This document shows positions 12,471-21,457 of a stretch of DNA of 64,000 nt, piece after piece. The first letter of the stretch is position 1. Every line of letters starts with the position of its first letter. The stretch comes from Litsea cubeba. Lineage: Eukaryota; Streptophyta; Magnoliopsida; Laurales; Lauraceae. A program made the translations under genes and the position numbers. The stretch spans positions 30,201,453 through 30,265,452 of the forward strand of contig CM022953.1 of the NCBI GenBank assembly GCA_012931725.1, read 5' to 3'. The notes beneath the pieces are model-generated. The model searched no databases, was not told the origin of the DNA, and saw only the letters and a program-made list of their open reading frames with translations.

Positions 12471-14444
12471 GTTTGCCATAAGCTGAATAACACCTTTTCC
12501 GCAGATTTTGGCACCATCATTGTTGCCAAACTTCACTGAACCGCCTTCATAGTGCTGTAATTTGATGAATTTCTCTTTATCACCAGTCATATGGCTTGAA
12601 CAACCACTATCAAGGACCCATGGTGCTGCCTTCTTTTGTGCATTGAATGCCATTTGCACAATGAGAGATTCTTTGGGACTTTCTGCACTTTGCTTTGCTC
12701 TCCAAGCCTTGACTAACTTGGGTTTCTTTTCAACCTGAAATTTGTTAGCAATATGCAACCTACAATCCCTAGCCAAGTGTCCATAATTATGACACATATA
12801 GCACTCAATTTTGTGGCTACTTAGGATTGAAAAAGGATTCCTAGTTACAAATGGGCTGTTTCTTACATAGAATTTGCAATCAGCTCTTTTATGTCCAAAC
12901 ATATTACAATGAAAGCAATAACCATAGAATTTGTATCTTCTTTGTGGCTGGTTAGTCTTCATTACCTTTCTAACAGGAATGGACTCCTTTCTAGGTTGAG
13001 TGGGCTTCATAGAGTTAGAAGGTGCAATGGCTTGCTTCACAAACTCTTTCTTTTCAGGAGGTGCAATCTTAGAGGATTCACCTTTCTCAAATCCTAGACC
13101 AAATCTGAAGTGGGCAGGTCTTTGAACTTTCAGTAGTTCATTGAGTTTCATAGTCCCTTCAATCGCTTGGAGCGCTTTGAGTTTTTTGCTATTTTCCAAA
13201 TTTTCAGCCTTTGCTCTAGCGATCTCAGTTTCAAGTTTCATAGCCTCTTCCTTTTTGATACTTATTTGGTTTTCAAGGACTTCTACCATTCTTTTATATT
13301 CTTCTACTTGAGTTTTCAAAGCAATAATAGAACTTTCAGATTCATGGAGAAGTTTCAGATTTTTCTTACTTGTTTTGCGTTCCATGCTAAGCTCCTCAAG
13401 TGCGGCTATGAGTTCCTCTTCAAGATTGACTTCAGCCTCCTCTTCCTCTTCCGGATCTAGCTCTTCTTCTTCTTCAACAGTGACCATGAAGAGAGCTTCG
13501 GTTGATTCATCATCGTCTGAAGTTTCAGACGTGCTGTCATCTTGTTGACATAGATAGTTTTTAGCTTTGCCCCTTTTTCTGAAATTTCTCTTTCCTTTAC
13601 TCTTTTCAGCGTAAGAGTCATTATCATTGTCTTCTTTTAGCGGACACTTCGCAGCAAAGTGACCAATACCTCCACAATTGAAGCATTTAAAGGGTAGCTT
13701 CCCTTTGTACATTCCATTGCTTCCTTTCTTCAACTTTCTAACAAATTGAGCCTCAAGCTCATCATCATCAGAATCAACATCATGACCAGCAGTCTCTTTT
13801 GCCTTTTTCTGAACTTTGAAGGCCGCTTCTTTATCAGATGAAGACGTCTTTCCTATGCGCATCTCATAGGCAGTTAGAGAACCATGTAATTCATCCATGG
13901 AACATGCATTCAGATCTTTGGCTTCTTCGATAGCTGAGACTTTTGAATCAAACCGGGGAAGAAGAGATCTTAGAACCTTTTTGACGATGACCGGCTCTTT
14001 AATCTCTTCCCCTAGTCCACGAATGTCATTCGTGACTTCATTCACTCGTTGCATATACGAGTCAACATTCTCGCTTTCCTCCATGCGAAGAGACTCGAAT
14101 TGAGAGTGATGAGTTTGCAATTTGGCTTCTTTAATCTTCTCATCACCTTCATGTATGCTTTGCAACTTGTCCCAAATTTCCTTGGCTGTTTTACATGCAA
14201 TTACTTTGACAAGCTCGCTGTCCATAAGGCCACTAAAGAGTGCATTCTGCGCCTTGGAGTCGTTGTCCGCCAACTTCTTCGATGCAGTATCATTGGGTAC
14301 AGTGGCAGTATTGTAACCGGCTCTGACAGCCTCCCAAACATCATAGCCAAGAGATTTGATGAAGGCTTGCATCCTAATCTTCCAAAAAGAGTAATTAGAA
14401 CCATCAAACAGAGGTGCTTTCATATTCCCTGTATTGACTGCCAT
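12417..14444 (-). pseudogene. Element B gag and protease
   Basis: Translation from ATG at 14444 gives about 675 aa. The N-terminus has the copia gag signature FDGSNYSFWKIRM and a UBN2-like helical region. It is followed by a CCHC knuckle (CFNCGGIGHFAAKC), an acidic stretch, a long coiled coil (about residues 340-440) and two more knuckles (CFHCNMFGHKRADC and CYMCHNYGHLARDC). The aspartic protease motif WVLDSGCSSHMTGD is near residue 615. The frame then runs into junk (IIGRSLICVWIE) where A continues into EVLYVSGLRHNLLSV, so a 2-nt deletion near 12465 disconnects gag-protease from integrase-RT. The three-knuckle gag with a coiled-coil insert is the most distinctive part of this family. Confidence 0.9.
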
Positions 14445-14496
14445 GTGATTTGACAAGAGATCACCCTTAGCGTATTAAACTGATCAATGGAACCTT

Positions 14497-14508
14497 GCTC
14501 TTATACCA
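14497..14508 (-). other. Primer-binding site of element B (initiator tRNA-Met)
   Basis: The minus strand reads TGGTATAAGAGC two bases after the LTR. The standard plant copia PBS for initiator tRNA-Met is TGGTATCAGAGC, so one position differs. Confidence 0.85.
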
Positions 14509-15110
14509 ATTGTTGGATATCGCGATCACTGAGAGGGGGGGGTGAATCAGTGATTTCTAAAAACAGGTCCAATTCAACAACAAAACAAGTCAAACCACAC
14601 AATGACACCAGATTTAACGTGGTTCACCGAAAGGCTACGTCCACGGTTCAAAGACTGTCCGAACACCAATCCGGGACAAATCTGAATCTTATTTAGTCGC
14701 ACCAGCGACAAAGAGCACCAACCCTTAGTTTCAGATAGCACCAACTATCTAGGAAGCACCGACTCCCCTTACAATTTATCTGCACCAACAGATAGGATCA
14801 CCAAACCCCAGACACCAAGCACCAACTTGATGTAAAAACAGAATAGAAGATTAACTCTGTCTACAGCTCTTCCCCTCTACAATTCTCTCTCTCTCAATCC
14901 CTTACAAATTGAAATTAAAGCATAAACAGAGAGACACTTAACTCATGGACGAAATACCATCTTCAAGAACATATCCTCGTCCACACTTGCTGTAGAAAGA
15001 TGCAGCACAACAGCACACAGCACCAGCTTCTTCTTTCTCTCAAGAACTCTCTCAATTTTCTCTCTAAAACTCTTCTCTTCTGGTGTCTCTTTATGAACGA
15101 CCCATACATG

Positions 15111-15122
15111 CCTTTATATAGG
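15111..15122 (-). promoter_or_regulatory. TATA box in the 5' LTR of element B
   Basis: The minus strand reads CCTATATAAAGG, a canonical plant TATA box about 510 bp from the U3 end. The same box is at 8756-8767 in the other B LTR and at 32818-32829 in solo LTR C. It is absent from both LTRs of element A. Confidence 0.8.
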
Positions 15123-15251
15123 TTATAGTAACCCTTAATTGTATTCAAAACAGGCTACAATTCGTTTAGAAAGAGTCCCAAACAAATTAGATAAGAATGC
15201 TGAATTTTCGTGCACAACTTCTAATTCTGCGCAACTCTGGTTCCCGTGCTC

Positions 15252-15441
15252 GGTCGACATCATGGCTTGCTCGGTCGACATCATACACTGTCTGGAATCA
15301 GACAACTATCGCGCTCGGTCGACATCCTGGGGTCCCGGTCGACCGAAGACACACTGTGTCACGAAAATAACTGAGAGGTGCCTGAATCTGTTTCTGCAGG
15401 TTTCTTCTTGCTCGGTCGACCGCATGGGTTGCCCGGTCGAC
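15252..15441 (-). promoter_or_regulatory. Cluster of six GGTCGAC palindromic motifs in U3 of element B
   Basis: GGTCGAC occurs six times in about 190 bp, in two forms: GGTCGACATC (the first three, going up the coordinates) and GGTCGACCG (the last three). It lies 130-320 bp upstream of the TATA box in the element's direction, the position expected of an enhancer. The cluster is shared with A but replaced by another palindromic motif in LTR C. Regulatory function is inference. Confidence 0.6.
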
Positions 15442-15635
15442 CGCATGCTCTGCATCAGGACTTCTGAATTCATGACTGTTTCAATTCTGATTCTTCTCTT
15501 CAGCTCTATCAACACCAGCCTTTTAACATCACGTTTGTGACAATGTGTTGACAATAATTCCAACTCAAATCAATACTTGAGATACTATCTTCTTCAATTC
15601 GTCAAAAGACTTTCAAGTCATCTCAAATTCCAACA

Positions 15636-16719
15636 AAGTTGCCGCTGCAATATATTCTGCTTCCGCTGTAGAAAGGGATACTGAGTCTTGTTTCTTACTA
15701 TGCCATGCCACCAACCTGTCACCGAGATAGAATGCACCACCGCTTGTACTCTTGCGATCATCTATACAACAAGCCCAATCGGCGTCAGAGTATGCAACAA
15801 GAGTAAAGGATTTGCCTTTAGGATACCAAATGCCAAGCTCCATGGTACCTTTCAGATATCGAAATATCCTTTTTACTGCTGTAAGGTGCGTCTCAGTTGG
15901 TGATGCTTGAAATCGAGCCACCATACAGACTGCTTGCAGAAGATCCGGTCTTGTAGCAGTCAAATAAAGCAAGCTTCCTATCATAGAACGATAAGTGGTG
16001 TGATCAACGGATGAACCCTTATCATCTTTGCTTAGCTTTGTGTTCGTTGTCATTGGTGTGCCCACGGGCTTGCTGTCTTCCATGTTAAATCGCTTCAGCA
16101 TTTCCTTGATGTATTTCATCTGTGATATGAAAATACCATGTTTCAGCTGCTGAACTTGTAAACCAAGGAAGAACTTTAGTTCTCCAAGCATTGACATCTC
16201 AAATTCTTTCTTCATCTCTTCAGCGAAATTCCTGCACATTTCTTCATCGTTGCCACCAAAAATTATGTCATCGACATAAACAATAACGACCAGCTGTTTG
16301 TTCAACTCTGTTTTGACATAAAGATTGCTATCAACCAGTCCTTTTCCAAAACCGATCTTGCGGAGATATAGGTCCAGCCTTGCATACCACGCCCTTGGCG
16401 CTTGTTTCAGCCCATAAAGAGCCTTTTTCAACTTGCACACTAGGTCTGAATTTTTGCTAATAAGAAAACCATCAGGTTGCTCAATGTAGACCTCTTCTTC
16501 AAGTAATCCATTCAAGAAGGCTGACTTTACATCCATCTGAAAAACCTTGAAGGTTTTCTATGCAGCCAATGCAAGAAACATACGAATGGCTTCCAGACGA
16601 GCCACCGGTGCAAAGGTCTCTTCAAAATCTATGCCTTCAACTTGAGCATAGCCTTTACAAACCAACCTTGCTTTGTTTCGTATGACCTGACCATCTTCAT
16701 TCAGCTTATTCCGAAAGAC
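15636..16719 (-). pseudogene. Element A reverse transcriptase and RNase H, after the first stop
   Basis: This continues the A polyprotein in the same frame past the amber stop at 16720-16722. It covers the RT core (MDVKSAFLNGLLEEEVYIEQ, YVDDIIFGG), the connection and the RNase H start (AYSDADWA, SLSTAEAEYIAAAT). A second amber codon, TAC to TAG by comparison with B, is at 16558-16560 just before MDVKSAF. The frame ends at 15636 where element B is inserted, within the RNase H domain after the catalytic E of the AEYIA motif. Apart from the two stops, the amino-acid sequence is well conserved. Confidence 0.9.
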
Positions 16720-19700
16720 CTATTTAGTACCAATAACATTCTTATCGGTAGGTCTAGAGACTAGTTCCCATGTGGAGTTCTTCTCAATTTGTTCCAACTC
16801 CTCATGCATAGCTTTCAACCAACTTTCATCGAGACTGGCTTCAACCACAGTCTTGGGTTCAATGGTGGACACAAGTGAGTAATTGCTAACTACACTTTGT
16901 CTTGTTTTAACACCGGCCTCAGGATCTCCAATGATTTGATCCTTAGGGTGTTGCTCTACCCAAGTGCTTTTCTTTCTAGGTGTAGCATCCTCTGAGTCAT
17001 CATTTGATTTCTCAGAATCATTAGGTTTAGCTACTTCATCATCAATCTCACTCGAGTCCTCATAGACTGGACTGTCATAATGAGTTCCATTCTTTGATTC
17101 ATAGTTTTCATCAATTCTAACATCAGCACTTTCTATGATTTTTCTGGTCCTTTTGTTAAGACATCTGTAAGCCTTACTAGATGAGGAATAACCCAGAAAT
17201 ATACCTTCATCAGCTCTTTCATCAAATTTGCCCGGATTTTGTTCAAGACGTTTGATGTAACACTTGCTACCGAAGACTCTGAAGTGCTTGACTGTTGCTT
17301 TTCTCCCAAACCATAGCTCATAAGGAGTTTTGTCTTCATGCGGCCTGATCAGGCATCGATTCTGAATGTATACAGCCGTATGGATTGCCTCCTTCCAGTA
17401 TTTGTCAGCTAGCTTGCTCTCAGTTAGCATTGTACGAGCCATCTCTTGAACGGTGCGATTCTTCCGTTCCACAACTCCATTTTGCTGTGGAGTTCTAGGG
17501 GCTGAATACTGTCTTTGAATGCCATGGTGCTCACAATAGTTAGTGAACTCTTCAGATGTGAATTCACCTCCTCGATCAGACCTTAAAATCTTGATACATT
17601 TTCCAAGCATATTTTCAACCTGTGCTTTAAACACTTTAAAATGATCAAGTGCTTGATGTTTATGCTTAAGAAACAATACCCATGTCATACGAGTATAATC
17701 ATCAATGCATAACATAAAATACTTATCTCCATTGGTGCTTTGAGTTCGCATCGGTCCACAGAGATCAGTGTGCACTAGCTCAAGAGGTTTCTTTGAATGA
17801 TGCTCCTTTGACTTGAACATTACCCTCGTTTGCTTTCCCTTTTGACAAGAATCGCAAATGGGGTTGGAAGGCTTTTCAACTGTAGACATACCTCTGACAG
17901 CCTTTGAATTGCAAATCTTTGACATGTTATCAAAGTTTAGATGCCCAAGGCGTTTGTGCCACAACCAACTTTCCTCTGTCCGACTCATCAAGCAAGTCTT
18001 TTCAGCTCCATCTGACAATGTATAGAGATTTCCAGCAGTCCTAGATCCAGTAGCCACTGTTTTGCCGTTGCTACACTTCTTGATAGCAAAACCATTCTTA
18101 GTGAAGATAACTTCGTGGCCTTTGTCACAGATCTGGCTCACACTAAGTAAGTTGTGTCTTAGTCCAGACACATATAAGACCTCGTCTGATCTGATCTTGT
18201 TTGCTTTTAGCTGAACAACACCTTTTCCGCAGATTTTGGCACCATCATTGTTACCAAACTTCACTGATCCGCCTTCATAGTGCTGTAACTTGACGAATTT
18301 TTCCTTATCGCCTGTCATATGGCTTGAACAGCCACTATCAAGGACCCATGGTGCTGTCTTCTTTTGTGCATTGAATGCCGTTTGCACAATGAGAGATTCT
18401 TTGGAATTACCTTCCCTTTTCTTTGCCCTCCACGCCTTAACTAACTTGGGTTTCTTTTCAACCTGAAATTGGTTAGCAATAGGCAACCTACAACCCCTAG
18501 CCAAGTGTCCATAATTATGACACATATAGCACTCAATTTTGTGGCTGTTTAGGATTGAAAAAGGGTTCCTAGTCACAAGTGGGCTGTTTCTAACATAGAA
18601 TCTACAATCAGCTCTTTTATGTCCATATCTATTACAATGATAGCAATAACCATAGAATCTGAACATTCTTCCTTTCTTAGGTGGCTGGATAAACTCCACA
18701 AACCTTTTCTTATTGAACATCTCAATACTAGGCTGAATTTGACGCTTTGTAGCCTTGAGAGGTATGGCACTTTGTTTCATAAACACAGAAGGTGCAGCTT
18801 TAGAGGACTCTCCGGTTTCAAATCCAATACCAAATTTATTGTGGAAGGGCTTTTGAACTTTCAGAATTTCATTGAGTTTCATTGTCCCTTCAATCGCTTG
18901 GAGTGCTTTGAGTTTTCGGCTACTTTCCAAGTTTTCAGCCTTTGCTCTAGCAATTTCAGTTTCAAGTTTCATAGCCTCTTCCTTTTTGATACTTATTTGA
19001 TTTTGAAGGACTTCCACCATTCTTTTATATTCTTCAACTTGAGTTTTCAAAGCAATAATTGAACTTTCAGATTCATAAAGAAGTTTCAGATTTTTCTTAC
19101 TTGTTTTTCGTTCCATGCTAAGCTCCTCAAGTGCGGCAATGAGTTCTTCTTCGAGATTGACCTCAGCCTCCTCTTCCTCTTCCGGCTCTTGCTCCTCTTC
19201 CTCAACGGTAACCATGAAGAGAGCTTCAGTTGCCTCGGCTGATTCATCATCGTCTGAAGTTTCAGACGTGCTGTCATTATATTGACTGATGAAGCTTTTT
19301 GCTTTGCCCCTCTTTCTGAAAATTTTCTTCCACTTACACTTATCAACATAAGAGTCATCATCATTATTCTCTTTCAGCGGGCACTTCGCAGCAAAGTGAC
19401 CAACACCGGCACAATTGAAGCATTTAAAGGGTAGCTTCCCTTTGTACTTTCCATTGCTTCCTTTCTTCAGCTTTCTAACAAATTGAGCCTCAAGCTCATC
19501 ATCATCAGTATCAGAATCATGACCAGCAGTCTCTTTTCCCTTTTTCTGAACTTTGAAGGCCGCTTCTCTATCAGATGAAGACGTCTTACCTATGCGCATC
19601 TCATAGGCAGTGAGTGAACCATGCAACTCATCCATGGAAAATTCATTAAGATCCTTGGCTTCTTCTATGGCTGAGACTTTTGAATCAAACCGGGGAAGAA

Positions 19701-20181
19701 GAGATCTTAGAACCTTTTTGACGATGACTGGTTCTTTTATCTCTTCCCCTAGTCCACGAATGTCATTCGTGACTTCATTCACTCGTTGCAAATATGAGTC
19801 AACATTCTCGCTTTCCTCCATGCGAAGAGATTCAAATTGAGAGCGATGGGTTTGCAATTTTGCTTCTTTGATCTTCTCATCTCCTTCATGAATGCTTTTC
19901 AACTTGTCCCATATTTCCTTGGCTGTTTTGCATGCAATTACTTTGACCAGCTCACTGTCCACAAGGCCACTAAAGAGTGCATTCTGCGCCTTAGAGTCGT
20001 TGTCTGTTAACTTCTTCGTTGCAGCATCATTGGGTACAATGGCAATATTGTAACCGACTCTGACAGTCTCCCAGACATCATAGCCAAGTGACTTAATGAA
20101 AGCCTGCATTCTGATCTTCCAGAAGGAGTAATTAGAACCATCAAACAAAGGTGCTTTCTTATTCCCTGTATTGGTTGCCAT
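16720..20181 (-). CDS. Element A gag-protease-integrase, ended by a premature amber stop
   Basis: Open for 1153 codons from ATG at 20181, the first in-frame ATG after the PBS. Approximate order: gag core with FDGSNYSFWKIRM (residues 13-25), CCHC knuckle CFNCAGVGHFAAKC (254-267), acidic stretch, coiled coil (340-440), knuckles CYHCNRYGHKRADC (513-526) and CYMCHNYGHLARGC (551-564), aspartic protease DSG (615-617), GAG-pre-integrase (about 740-790), and integrase core with D in HTDLCGP, D in DRGGEF and E in VVERKNR. It stops at the start of the RT region, where B encodes a tryptophan (TGG to TAG). A full-length copia polyprotein would run on through RT and RNase H. The product would be a truncated polyprotein, so this copy is defective. 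Confidence 0.92.
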   Translation of the reverse strand: MATNTGNKKAPLFDGSNYSFWKIRMQAFIKSLGYDVWETVRVGYNIAIVPNDAATKKLTDNDSKAQNALFSGLVDSELVKVIACKTAKEIWDKLKSIHEGDEKIKEAKLQTHRSQFESLRMEESENVDSYLQRVNEVTNDIRGLGEEIKEPVIVKKVLRSLLPRFDSKVSAIEEAKDLNEFSMDELHGSLTAYEMRIGKTSSSDREAAFKVQKKGKETAGHDSDTDDDELEAQFVRKLKKGSNGKYKGKLPFKCFNCAGVGHFAAKCPLKENNDDDSYVDKCKWKKIFRKRGKAKSFISQYNDSTSETSDDDESAEATEALFMVTVEEEEQEPEEEEEAEVNLEEELIAALEELSMERKTSKKNLKLLYESESSIIALKTQVEEYKRMVEVLQNQISIKKEEAMKLETEIARAKAENLESSRKLKALQAIEGTMKLNEILKVQKPFHNKFGIGFETGESSKAAPSVFMKQSAIPLKATKRQIQPSIEMFNKKRFVEFIQPPKKGRMFRFYGYCYHCNRYGHKRADCRFYVRNSPLVTRNPFSILNSHKIECYMCHNYGHLARGCRLPIANQFQVEKKPKLVKAWRAKKREGNSKESLIVQTAFNAQKKTAPWVLDSGCSSHMTGDKEKFVKLQHYEGGSVKFGNNDGAKICGKGVVQLKANKIRSDEVLYVSGLRHNLLSVSQICDKGHEVIFTKNGFAIKKCSNGKTVATGSRTAGNLYTLSDGAEKTCLMSRTEESWLWHKRLGHLNFDNMSKICNSKAVRGMSTVEKPSNPICDSCQKGKQTRVMFKSKEHHSKKPLELVHTDLCGPMRTQSTNGDKYFMLCIDDYTRMTWVLFLKHKHQALDHFKVFKAQVENMLGKCIKILRSDRGGEFTSEEFTNYCEHHGIQRQYSAPRTPQQNGVVERKNRTVQEMARTMLTESKLADKYWKEAIHTAVYIQNRCLIRPHEDKTPYELWFGRKATVKHFRVFGSKCYIKRLEQNPGKFDERADEGIFLGYSSSSKAYRCLNKRTRKIIESADVRIDENYESKNGTHYDSPVYEDSSEIDDEVAKPNDSEKSNDDSEDATPRKKSTWVEQHPKDQIIGDPEAGVKTRQSVVSNYSLVSTIEPKTVVEASLDESWLKAMHEELEQIEKNSTWELVSRPTDKNVIGTK

Positions 20182-20235
20182 GTGATTTGACAAGAGATCA
20201 CCCTTAGCGTGTTAAGCTTTTCAAGGGAACCTTAC

Positions 20236-20247
20236 GCTCTGATACCA
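20236..20247 (-). other. Primer-binding site of element A (initiator tRNA-Met)
   Basis: The minus strand reads TGGTATCAGAGC two bases after the LTR, a perfect match to the common plant copia PBS complementary to the 3' end of initiator tRNA-Met. Confidence 0.92.
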
Positions 20248-20249
20248 AT

Positions 20250-21078
20250 TGTTAGATATCGCGATCACTGAGAGGGGGGGGGGGGTGAATCAGTGATTCC
20301 TTTTTTCAACAGGTCCAAACTAACAACAAAAGCAAATCAAATCACACAATGACACCAGTTTTAACGTGGTTCACCGAAAGGCTACGTCCACGGTTCAAAG
20401 ACTGTCCGAACACCAATCCGGAACAGATCTGAATCTTATTTAGTCGCACCAACGACAAAGAGCACCAACCCTTAGTTTCAGATAGCACCAACTATCTAGG
20501 AAGCACCTACTCCCTTGAGTTTCAGATAGCACCAACTATCTAGGAAGCACCGACTCCCTTTACAATTTATCTGCACCAACAGATAGGATCACCAAGCCCC
20601 AGACACCAAGCACCAACTTGATGTTCTACAGAATAAGAATACTGAATTTTCGTGCAAGACTTCTGTTTCTGCGCAACTCTGGTTCCCGTGCTCGGTCGAC
20701 ATCCTGGCTTTCTCGGTCGACATCATACACTGTCTGGAAACAGACAACTATCGCGCTCGGTCGACATCCTGGGGTCCCGGTCGACCGAAGACACACTGTG
20801 TCATGAAAATAACTGGGAGCAGTCTGAAACTTTTTCTGCAGGTTTCTCTTGCTTCGGTCGACCTCATGGGGTGCCCGGTCGACCGCATGCTCTGCTTCAG
20901 GAATTCTGAATTCCTGACTATTTCAACTTTTATTCTTCTTTTAAGCTCTATCAACACCAGCCTATTATCATCATGCTTATGACAATGTGTTGACAAGAAT
21001 TCCAACTCAAAACCATACTTGAGATACTAATCACTTCAATTCATCAAAAGACTTCTCAAGTCATCTCAAATTCCAACA
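20250..21078 (-). repeat. 5' LTR of element A
   Basis: The LTR is 829 bp, partner of 6950-7779. It has the terminal stem-loop (ATCACTGA/TCAGTGAT) with a G12 run, the internal duplication around CACCAACTATCTAGGAAGCACC, and the U3 GGTCGAC cluster at about 20695-20880. Like its partner it lacks the TATA-containing segment that is present in B and C. Confidence 0.93.
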
Positions 21079-21083
21079 CGACG
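21079..21083. repeat. Target-site duplication of element A, right copy
   Basis: CGACG, identical to 6945-6949. The satellite resumes in register immediately after it. Confidence 0.93.
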
Positions 21084-21457
21084 GGGGTCCGGATTGGGAA
21101 ACGGCCCGGGAAAATTCCGAAACTGGCACGAACACTTCGCTCGAGGGTAAAGTAACTTGTAGGAATAGACGGTTCACAAATAGGGCTCCCGGTTAGAGAA
21201 TAACGACAGAAACATGGTAATTTCCAACACTTAGGCTCGAAAACGGCCTGCCCGGGGGTCCGGAATCGGAAACAGTTGCGGGAAAATTCTGAAACCGCCA
21301 CGAGCACTTCGCTCGAGAGTAGAGTAACCTGTAGGAACTAACGGTTCGCTAGTAGGGCTCCCGGTTAGAGAATTACGACTGAAACTTGGTAATTTCCAAC
21401 ACTTAGGCTCGAAAACGGCCCGCCGGTGGTCCGGAATGGGAAACGGCCATGGGAAAA

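Larger units (their letters stand above)
8290..15635 (-). mobile_element. Ty1/copia element B nested inside element A
   Basis: The element is read on the minus strand: 5' LTR 14511-15635, PBS, gag, pol, polypurine tract, and 3' LTR 8290-9280. It belongs to the same family as A, with closely similar gag-pol and the same LTR ends. It lies in A's RNase H coding region: A's frame runs into B at 15636 and A's RNase H tail resumes at 8289. The outer end of the 3' LTR is missing, so no target duplication can be seen. The 5-bp flank on the intact side is AAGTT. Coding capacity is broken by frameshifts near 12465 and 10390 and by a decayed RNase H region. The two LTRs differ by roughly 15 small changes over 991 bp by eye. 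Confidence 0.92.
14511..15635 (-). repeat. 5' LTR of element B
   Basis: The LTR is 1125 bp, TGTTGGATATCGCG to AATTCCAACA on the plus strand. Read in the element's direction, it holds the U3 with six GGTCGAC motifs (15252, 15273, 15317, 15337, 15414, 15435), then a TATA box at 15122-15111, and a terminal stem-loop beside the PBS (ATCACTGA/TCAGTGAT with a G8 run in the loop). This is the most complete LTR of the A/B family in the window. Confidence 0.93.
6950..21078 (-). mobile_element. Ty1/copia LTR retrotransposon A, interrupted by element B
   Basis: The element is read on the minus strand: 5' LTR at 20250-21078, primer-binding site, one gag-pol frame, polypurine tract, and 3' LTR at 6950-7779. 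The LTRs begin TG and end CA, are 829 and 830 bp long, and are flanked by the 5-bp duplication CGACG. The domain order gag, protease, integrase, RT, RNase H is that of Ty1/copia (Pseudoviridae-type). Related element B (8290-15635) sits inside the RNase H region, so A without B is about 6.8 kb. The LTRs differ by roughly 20 small changes by eye. Three zinc knuckles with a coiled-coil insert in gag recall the SIRE/Maximus-like side of copia, but I would not fix the lineage without a tree. Confidence 0.93.
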
